A stretch of DNA of 36,443 nucleotides from Ruminococcus flavefaciens FD-1. Lineage in GTDB: Bacteria > Bacillota > Clostridia > Oscillospirales > Ruminococcaceae. The stretch spans positions 671 to 37,113 of the forward strand of contig ACOK01000076.1 of NCBI GenBank assembly GCA_000174895.1. The letters run 5' to 3'. The translations under genes and the position numbers were made by a program. The notes below the pieces were generated by a model. It saw only the letters and a list, made by a program, of their open reading frames with translations, was not told where the DNA came from and searched no databases. Positions 25,484 to 31,792 of this stretch are shown here, piece after piece (position 1 is the first letter of the stretch; each line of letters starts with the position of its first letter).

Positions 25484-25683
25484 AGGTTTTCCGCCATCTC
25501 GCACAGAAATCCCTTGACATACGAAAGTATGCCTGCGGAATTTCTATACGATCTGACGAAAAATCTGACGGCGCATCTTCAGCACAAGCTTTGTGTGATG
25601 TTGCCTTTAAGGCAGCACCTTGTAATAATCGCCGTAAAAAGGCAGTTTTCAGTTATGCCGTGGGCTTTTGTTCCACGGCATAA
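25484..25683. other. structured intergenic region with hairpins
   Basis: No gene is supported. Visible structures are CATAC-GAAA-GTATG, a GNRA-capped hairpin near 25518-25531, nested within AGAAAT/ATTTCT, and a perfect 11-bp stem at 25653-25663 with 25673-25683 (arm TTATGCCGTGG). The region lies between ftsX and the M23 gene and may set their expression ratio or be a mosaic of repeat elements. Confidence 0.5.
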
Positions 25684-25720
25684 TTATGAGGTGGATGCCG
25701 TTCTCAATCGGAAGTTTTTG

Positions 25721-25755
25721 AAAGGAGGATGCGGCATAAACTCCGCATCATTACT
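25721..25755 (+). promoter_or_regulatory. Shine-Dalgarno separated from start codon by a hairpin
   Basis: AAAGGAGG (25721-25728) is 27 nt before the ATG at 25756, too far for normal initiation. The intervening RNA can form a perfect 7-bp hairpin, GATGCGG (25728-25734) with CCGCATC (25743-25749), leaving about 6 nt between the structure and the ATG, a normal effective spacing. An ATG at 25729 touches the SD directly and is unlikely to be used. Confidence 0.6.
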
Positions 25756-27432
25756 ATGAAAAAATTAAGAATGATAAAACGAGTTCTTTCTTTTGTAACT
25801 TGCAGCGCATTGTCGATCGCACTTATTGCAAATACTGCTGCTTTCAATTACGAAAGCGGAAAGACAGTTCACGCTAAGACTCTCAGTGAGATACAGCAGG
25901 AACGACAGGCAAATTCACAGAAAATAGCTGATCTTGAGGTACAGATCGGTTCTCTGGAGGGCAATAAAGCCCAGGAACAGCAGTACCAGAATGTACTCAA
26001 CGAACAGATCGGTTTCATACAGTCAAACATTGACCTTCTCAATGTAGAGCTGGATCAGATATCAGGCGATATCACCAACGCAGAGACTAATATACAGCTT
26101 CTCGACCAGACTATTGCAGAGCAGGAGGTAAAGATAGCTGACCAGCAGAAAGCCATCGAGGAAAAGGTGGAGGTCTTCAAGGAAAGACTCTGCGCCATGT
26201 ATGTATCGGGCAACGAGCAGCTGGCATCTATCATCGTAGGTTCGGCAAGCTTTTATGATATGCTCTCACGAGTAGAAATGGTCAACCGTATAGCTGCCAA
26301 CGACGAGAAGCTAATCAACGATATTCTCGGCGAGATAAGCACTATGGAGCAGTACAAGGCTGATCTGGAAACAGAAAAGCAGAACCTCGAACTCGAAAAA
26401 GCAAACCTCGAAAACAGCCTCGCTCAGCAGCAGGCAAGCAAAGAGGAAAAAGCAGGCGAGATGGTAACTCTCTACGACAAGATGCAGCATACCCAGAGCG
26501 AGATCGAGAGACTCTCGTTCGAGGAGAATCTCCTTTCACTCAGCAAGGATGAGCTTGCTCAGATCAATGCTGAACTCGACAAGGAAGAGGATAATATCAA
26601 GGAGCAGATACGCAAGGCTGCCGAGGAAGCCCAGAGACGCTACGAAGAAGAACAGCGCAAAAAGGCTGAGGAGGAAGCAAGACGCAAGGCTGAAGAGGAG
26701 CGTATAGCCGCTGAAAAGGCTGCCGCCGAAGAAGCCGCACGTATCGCTGCCGAAAAGGCCGCTGCTGAAAAGGCTGCCGCTGAGGAAGCTGCACGTATCG
26801 CCGCAGAGAAGAAGGCTGCCGAGGAAAAGGCTGCCGCAGAAGCTGCTGCTCAGGCTGCTGCACAGAGAGCTGCCGAAGCACAGGCTGCTGCTGAAGCTGC
26901 ACAGGCAGAAGCTGACCGTCAGGCTGCCGAAAAAGCCGCTGCAGAACAGGCTGCCGCAGAACAAGCCGCTCAGCAGGCTGCAAATACCATCGCAGGCAGA
27001 GTCGGAGCATCAGGCTTCATGTGGCCTGTTCCGGGATTCAGCTACATCACCAGCGGTGTCGGACCGAGATGGGGCAGAAGCCACAACGGTATCGATATCG
27101 GTGACGCAGGTATCTATGGCGCTAAGGTAGTAGCTTCAAGATCAGGTACAGTTCATGTAGGATGCAGCAGCTGTCCGCATGACTACGCAAAATCAGGAAG
27201 CTGCGGCTGCGGAGGCGGCTACGGCAACTACGTTATGATCTATCATGACGGTACATATACAACTCTTTACGGACATATGAAGTCAGTAGCTGTTACCGAA
27301 GGACAGTACGTAGAGCAGGGACAGGTCATCGGATATGTCGGCTCTACAGGCTATTCAACAGGCGCTCATCTCCACTTTGAAGTACGTAAGAACGGCGGTT
27401 TCGATGACCCTGAAAACTACGTTTCACCATAA
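25756..27432 (+). CDS. secreted coiled-coil M23 peptidoglycan hydrolase (PcsB/EnvC-like architecture)
   Basis: A 558-aa secreted protein: signal peptide (about 1-40), long coiled coil (about 42-290), a low-complexity Ala/Glu/Lys-rich linker (about 290-415), and a C-terminal M23/LytM domain (about 425-558). Zinc-site motifs HNGIDIG and HLHFE are intact, so it should be an active endopeptidase rather than a degenerate EnvC-type activator. Within the domain is a cysteine-rich insert (GCSSCPHDYAKSGSCGCGGG) that could bind metal or form disulfides. Coiled coil plus M23 next to ftsEX strongly suggests this is the hydrolase gated by FtsEX. It has a close paralogue directly downstream. The start is discussed with the SD-hairpin feature. 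Confidence 0.9.
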   Translation: MKKLRMIKRVLSFVTCSALSIALIANTAAFNYESGKTVHAKTLSEIQQERQANSQKIADLEVQIGSLEGNKAQEQQYQNVLNEQIGFIQSNIDLLNVELDQISGDITNAETNIQLLDQTIAEQEVKIADQQKAIEEKVEVFKERLCAMYVSGNEQLASIIVGSASFYDMLSRVEMVNRIAANDEKLINDILGEISTMEQYKADLETEKQNLELEKANLENSLAQQQASKEEKAGEMVTLYDKMQHTQSEIERLSFEENLLSLSKDELAQINAELDKEEDNIKEQIRKAAEEAQRRYEEEQRKKAEEEARRKAEEERIAAEKAAAEEAARIAAEKAAAEKAAAEEAARIAAEKKAAEEKAAAEAAAQAAAQRAAEAQAAAEAAQAEADRQAAEKAAAEQAAAEQAAQQAANTIAGRVGASGFMWPVPGFSYITSGVGPRWGRSHNGIDIGDAGIYGAKVVASRSGTVHVGCSSCPHDYAKSGSCGCGGGYGNYVMIYHDGTYTTLYGHMKSVAVTEGQYVEQGQVIGYVGSTGYSTGAHLHFEVRKNGGFDDPENYVSP

Positions 27433-27471
27433 ACGTATCGAAAGGAGTATTCGGATCAACCGGAGTCTAAT

Positions 27472-28995
27472 ATGAAAAATATCAACAGGATAATGGCTTT
27501 CGTCATCAGTGCCGCTGTTACGGCAGGCACTGTGATGAGCCGTCCATATAATACAGTTTCAGCAAGAACAGTTGAGGAGATACAGCAGGAGAGAGAAGCA
27601 AACTCACAGAAGATCGCCGATCTTGAGGTAAAGCTCAGTTCTCTTGAACAGAGCAAGGCAAGTGAGCAGCAGTATCAGAATATGCTCTCACAGCAGCTTG
27701 AAGCTATAAGCGAGAATATCGCTCTGCTTACAGCCGAGATACAGCAGCTTTCGGATAATATCTCATCAGCTCAGGATAAGATCGCTCAGATAGATGTTCA
27801 GATAGAGCAGCAGGAAAAGGATATCGCCGCAAAGGTGGAGACCTTCAAAATGCGTCTGAGTGAGATGTATGTTTCAAGCACAGATAATTTCGCAACCGTA
27901 CTCATCGGATCATCAAGCTTCTATGACATGATCTCGAGAGTTGAGATGCTCAACCGTGTGGCTGAACACGATCAGCAGCTCATAGATGATATTCTCGGTG
28001 AGATAAACAGCATGGAGCAGCTGAAGTCAGATCTGGCTCAGCAGAAGGCTCAGCTTCAGGAGAGTATCCGTATGCAGGAAGAAAGCGCTGCGGAGAAAAA
28101 TGCCGAGGTGCAGATGCTGGGAGAAAAGATCGCAAGCAGCCAGCAGCAGATAGCTTCACTTGACCGTGAGGAGCTTATGCTCAGCATCAACAGGGACGAG
28201 CTTGCAGCCGAAAATAAAAGGCTGGACGCAGAGTCCGAGGATGCCCACAGGAAAAATGCTCTGGAAGCGCAGAGGCTCTATGAGGAGGAAATGCGCCGCA
28301 AGGGCAGAACAGTCACAAGCGTATCTGCATCAGCTCCCGTGGTTACTTAAATTACCGTTCCTGCCGCAACAGAGGCTCAGACAGTGATAAGAACTACGGC
28401 TGAGAGAGTAACTTCCGAAAAGGTCACATATGCGACTGAACCAACGGCAAGACCAACTCAGGCTCCTACAGCTCAGCCCACTACAACCACAACAGCAGCA
28501 GTTACGGTTCCGCCCACAACAGCGGCACCTGTAGTTACAGCACCGCCTGTAGACGATTCGTCAGACTGGACATGGCCTGTTCCGGGCTTCAAAAATATAA
28601 CCAGTCCCTTCGGCTACAGAGCAGAGTTTGATGAGTTCCACAAGGGCATCGATATCAGTTCAGACGGTATCTACGGTCAGCCCGTAGTCGCTGCAAGAAG
28701 CGGTATCGTCGATATCGCAGCAGGCGGCTGTACTCATGATTATCCCAAGACCAACGGAGTAAAGACCTGTTCATGCAACGGATATTTCGGCAACTATGTC
28801 CAGATATCACATGACAGCTCCACATACAGCAGATACGGCCATATGCGTGAGATCGTCGTAAGAAGCGGACAGTACGTCAATAAGGGCGATGTCATCGGTT
28901 ATGTAGGCTGCACAGGATGGTCCACAGGTACACATCTTCACTTCGATGTGAATGTGAACGGACAGTGGGTCGATCCTCTTAATTTCGTAAAATGA
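27472..28995 (+). pseudogene. second coiled-coil M23 hydrolase, interrupted by an in-frame stop
   Basis: A paralogue of the preceding gene, split by one TAA codon at 28348-28350. The first part (27472-28350, 292 aa) has a signal peptide and coiled coil very similar to the upstream protein (EIQQEREANSQKIADLEV). The same frame continues without a shift through a Thr/Pro/Val-rich linker into a complete M23 domain (HKGIDIS, HLHFD, and the cysteine insert GGCTHDYPKTNGVKTCSC), ending at 28995. The stop sits in the linker, so the upstream piece would be a secreted coiled coil without an enzyme, and the downstream piece (possible GTG at 28384) would lack a signal peptide. Explanations are a recent nonsense mutation, readthrough or sequencing error. 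The absence of other lesions favours a recent change. Confidence 0.85.
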
Positions 28996-29004
28996 CAATG
29001 ATCG

Positions 29005-29036
29005 AATTCAGGGCAGTATAACAGCTGCCCGAATTT
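29005..29036 (+). terminator. weak hairpin between M23 paralogue and S41 gene
   Basis: GGGCAG/CTGCCC (29011-29016 with 29025-29030) is extended by ATTC/GAAT across a bulge. Only a short T stretch follows, so termination is partial at best. Confidence 0.4.
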
Positions 29037-29059
29037 GCGTTCAGGAAAGTGATGATATA

Positions 29060-30226
29060 ATGAATAAAAAGATAAGTCTCGGACTTGCCATATGCCTTAT
29101 AGCGATCGCTTCGGCTGTGACATTTATACTCACATCATTCTATTCGCTGAAAAGCTTCAACGAAAAGGTGGTGGACGTCAATGAGAAGGCTCAGAAGTAC
29201 AATTCGCTTCAGCTCCTCGACAGCTATGTCAGGGATCACTACTACGGTGATATCGACGAAAATGAGCTGAATGACGGAATACTCAAGGGCTATATAGATG
29301 GTCTGGATGACCCGTATTCACGTTATCTCAGCGATGATGAATATATGGATGAGCTCAGCGAGGATCAGGGAAAACTCATTGGTCTCGGACTCACTCTTGC
29401 CAAGGATGAAAGCGGCTATATCAGCATCGAGGAGATACTTCCCGATTCGCCTGTGGCTGAATCAGACGTAAAGGTAGGAGATATCATCACTATCGTCAAC
29501 GGAGTTGATGTTATCACAGCAGGCTTCGATGAGTCGGTAGAGGCTATGAGAGGCACTGAGGGAAGCGACATCAGCCTTACTATCCGACGTGAGGGTATCG
29601 ACAAGGACTACACCTTCACACGCCGCTCTATCGAAGTTGAAACAGTAAGCGGCGAAATGAGAAACGACTATATCGGCTACATCAAGATAAGCGGATTCAA
29701 GAAGAATACTCCCGATCAGTTCGTGGCAACTCTGGAAAGACTTACATCAAACGGAGCAAAGGCGCTTATTTTCGATGTACGTGACAACGAAGGCGGACAG
29801 ATATCCGCTCTTGAGGATTGCCTCGATCCGCTTCTTCCCGAGGGAGTTATAGCGACCGCCGAGTACAAGGACGGAAATTCCGAGACTATCGTCTACTCCG
29901 ACGAATCGGAGATAGATCTTCCGATGGTCGTGCTGGTCAACGAGAACACAGCAAGTTCCGCAGAGCTTTTTGCGGCTGCACTGAAGGATTTCGGAAAGGC
30001 ATCACTTGTAGGCGTAAAGACCTACGGCAAGGGTGTAATGCAGGCAACTACAGAGTTTGAGGATGGTGCGGTAGTTCTCACTGTGGCAAAGTACAAGACA
30101 GCCAAGTCTGAGTGCTATGACGGAGTTGGACTTACTCCGGATTATCAGGTAGAAAATGATCAGGAAGGCAATGACGTACAATACAATCAGGCTGTAGAGA
30201 CAGCAAATATGGCTATTGCAGGCTGA
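29060..30226 (+). CDS. C-terminal processing peptidase (S41 family)
   Basis: A 388-aa membrane-anchored serine protease. A transmembrane helix (about 6-26) is followed by an N-terminal helical region, a PDZ domain (about 100-185, with DSPVAESDVKVGDIITIVNG), and the S41 catalytic core. The nucleophile serine lies in NENTASSAELFAAAL and the general-base lysine in VKTYGKGVMQ. CtpA-type proteases trim or degrade extracytoplasmic proteins, including peptidoglycan hydrolases and their partners. Its place after ftsEX and the M23 genes suggests it may control those hydrolases, an inference from neighbourhood. AGGAAAGTG precedes the ATG; a strong terminator follows. Confidence 0.93.
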   Translation: MNKKISLGLAICLIAIASAVTFILTSFYSLKSFNEKVVDVNEKAQKYNSLQLLDSYVRDHYYGDIDENELNDGILKGYIDGLDDPYSRYLSDDEYMDELSEDQGKLIGLGLTLAKDESGYISIEEILPDSPVAESDVKVGDIITIVNGVDVITAGFDESVEAMRGTEGSDISLTIRREGIDKDYTFTRRSIEVETVSGEMRNDYIGYIKISGFKKNTPDQFVATLERLTSNGAKALIFDVRDNEGGQISALEDCLDPLLPEGVIATAEYKDGNSETIVYSDESEIDLPMVVLVNENTASSAELFAAALKDFGKASLVGVKTYGKGVMQATTEFEDGAVVLTVAKYKTAKSECYDGVGLTPDYQVENDQEGNDVQYNQAVETANMAIAG

Positions 30227-30227
30227 T

Positions 30228-30261
30228 AAAAAGCGGATGACGTAAGGTCATCCGCTTTTTT
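30228..30261 (+). terminator. strong terminator of ftsEX-M23-S41 block
   Basis: A perfect 14-bp stem (30228-30241 with 30247-30260, centre AGCGGATGAC) with a 5-nt loop GTAAG and a 3' T run. It starts just after the S41 stop. Confidence 0.92.
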
Positions 30262-30300
30262 AATGCGTAATGCGCAATTGTGTTGTCCGCTAATTAATTC

Positions 30301-30524
30301 GTAGGGGCCGCCTTTGGCGGTCCTTGCTTCGTTTACCATGAGCCGAATCTGTAGGGGCGCTTTCCGAGCGCCCTTTATATCATCCGTCCTCATCCTGCCA
30401 AAAAACATCGTGGAACGCCGAGGGCGGCGTTCCCTACAAAGATTTGCATCTGTAGGGGCGCTTTCCGAGCGCCCTCGGAATACCGCCATAACTGCCCGTT
30501 ATTGTCGGGGACGGCATCCCCGAC
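30301..30524. repeat. GTAGGGG hairpin repeat cluster, part 1
   Basis: Several short hairpin units lie head to tail. Forward units GTAGGGGC...GCCCT occur at 30301-30323, 30350-30374 and 30451-30475. A reverse unit ending in TTCCCTAC is at 30412-30436, and a related GTCGGGGA/TCCCCGAC hairpin is at 30504-30524. Stems differ but stay paired (GGGCGC/GCGCCC versus GGCCGCC/GGCGGTCC). No gene is supported here. Confidence 0.75.
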
Positions 30525-30580
30525 GTCCCATATAGCCTCACATTTTTCTTGCGACAGCTTTGTGTCAGCCAAAGAGGAAC

Positions 30581-30724
30581 ACCTCTTGGGACAAGGAGAG
30601 AGGGGAGAAAGAAAACCGCAGCAAAATCCGACATCCCCCCTCTCTCCTTTTCCCAGTCGGTTTTCCTCTCTGGACTCTCTTTTCCCTCAACCCATTTTCT
30701 CTCTCCCTCCTGTCGGATTTTGCT
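30581..30724. repeat. purine/pyrimidine-biased inverted repeat block
   Basis: The perfect 14-bp inverted repeat AGCAAAATCCGACA (30620-30633) with its complement at 30711-30724 encloses about 77 bp that is almost all C and T. A purine-rich GAGAGAGGGGAG tract lies just outside, complementary to the CCCCTCTCTC inside. No coding function is supported. Confidence 0.6.
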
Positions 30725-30780
30725 TTCTATGGTCAGGCTGAAAGTTTGAGCGTTCGCCCAAGCCTCTGAGCGAGCCGAAT

Positions 30781-30956
30781 CTGTAGGGGCGCACATTGTG
30801 CGCCCTCGGAATACCTTCACATTCAGGTGTGACGAAAATTGTTGGAGCCCGAGGGCGGCGTTCCCTACAAAGATTTGCATCTGTAGGGGCGCATTCCGTG
30901 CGCCCTTGATATCATCCGCCCGTAAATTGTGGAACGCCGCCATCGGCGTTCCCTAC
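30781..30956. repeat. GTAGGGG hairpin repeat cluster, part 2
   Basis: Forward units lie at 30783-30806 (stem GGGCGCAC/GTGCGCCC) and 30883-30906 (GGGCGCA/TGCGCCC). Reverse units lie near 30851-30868 (degenerate) and at 30931-30956 (GGAACGCCG/CGGCGTTCC). A 42-bp segment at 30851-30892 is identical to 30420-30461 in part 1, showing duplication of a compound unit. Confidence 0.75.
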
Positions 30957-31013
30957 AATACAAGAAGTCAGTGGCTTGCACCGAATCGTGATCGTGGTCA
31001 GGCTGACGTCAGC

Positions 31014-31042
31014 TTGTATTTTGGGGAATATCATGGTATAAT
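31014..31042 (+). promoter_or_regulatory. sigma-A promoter of frameshifted ABC operon
   Basis: TTGTAT (31014-31019), a 17-bp spacer and TATAAT (31037-31042), about 35 bp upstream of the ATG at 31076, which has AAAAAGGATG as ribosome binding site. Confidence 0.7.
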
Positions 31043-31075
31043 AATAGAACAGATCAAATCAAAAAGGATGAAATT

Positions 31076-31787
31076 ATGAGCGCATATGTTGAATTCAAAA
31101 ATGTCAGCAAAGTGTATAAGACAGGTGAAGTGGAGATACACGCTCTCCGTGACGTAAATTTTCAGATAAATAAAGGCGAATTCTGCGTTATCGTCGGTGC
31201 ATCGGGCGCAGGCAAGACCACTATCCTCAATATTCTCGGCGGTATGGACTCTCTTTCCGGCGGCACTGTTACCCTTGACGGAAACGACATTTCCTCAATG
31301 AACAAGAAACAGCTTACCGCTTACCGCTTACCGCCGCTATGATGTGGGATTCGTTTTTCAGTTCTACAACCTTGTGCAGAACCTGACCGCTCTTGAAAAT
31401 GTCGAGCTTGCGGCGCAGATATGCCGTGAACCTATGGACGCTTCAAAGGTCCTTGAACAGGTAGGGCTTTCCGAGCGAATGAGGAATTTCCCTGCACAGC
31501 TTTCGGGCGGCGAACAGCAGAGAGTGGCCATTGCAAGAGCGCTTGCGAAGAATCCGAAGCTTCTTCTCTGTGATGAACCGACAGGTGCACTTGACTACGC
31601 TACCGGTAAGGCGGTGCTGAAGCTTTTGCAGGACACCTGCCGACAGGGCGGTATGACAGTTGTGGTAATTACCCACAACTCGGCGATAGCGGATATGGCA
31701 GACCGCATAATCACTGTAAAAAGCGGAACTATTGCCGATGTACGTATGAACGATAATATCGTTGACGTTGCAGATATTGAGTGGTGA
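31076..31787 (+). pseudogene. LolD/MacB-type ABC ATPase, frameshifted in a 7-bp tandem repeat
   Basis: The first frame (31076-31342) encodes the N-terminal half with Walker A GASGAGKTT, then shifts out of frame and stops after AYRLPPL. The second frame (31344-31787) carries the rest: Q-loop GFVFQFYNL, signature LSGGEQQR, Walker [13 protein letters not shown] and switch VITHN. The break coincides with three tandem copies of CTTACCG at 31313-31333. Removing one copy joins the frames as TAYRRYDVGFVFQ, the expected sequence for this family, so the lesion is a single 7-bp duplication. As written, no full ATPase is made, yet the partner permease downstream is intact. It may be recent, phase-variable or an assembly error. 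Confidence 0.88.
31313..31333 (+). repeat. 7-bp x3 tandem repeat within ABC ATPase gene
   Basis: Three perfect copies of CTTACCG. Because 7 is not a multiple of 3, gain or loss of one unit shifts the reading frame. Two copies would restore the gene. Confidence 0.9.
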
Positions 31788-31792
31788 GCGCC

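Noticed and set aside
26536..27010. Ser/Leu/Gln-rich minus-strand frames
   Set aside because: They mirror the Ala/Glu-rich linker codons of the M23 gene; low-complexity shadow.
28384..28995. Independent gene for a 203-aa M23 protein starting at GTG
   Set aside because: It lacks a signal peptide, starts inside a Thr/Pro linker continuous with the upstream frame, and is best explained as the 3' part of one interrupted gene.
30301..30956. Possible CRISPR array
   Set aside because: Units alternate orientation, vary in stem sequence and have irregular spacing, so they are hairpin repeats and not a CRISPR array; no cas genes are present.
30187..31079. Several 60-169 aa frames in the gene-free stretch
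   Set aside because: All run through GTAGGGG hairpins or the polypyrimidine block in several frames at once, without ribosome binding sites.
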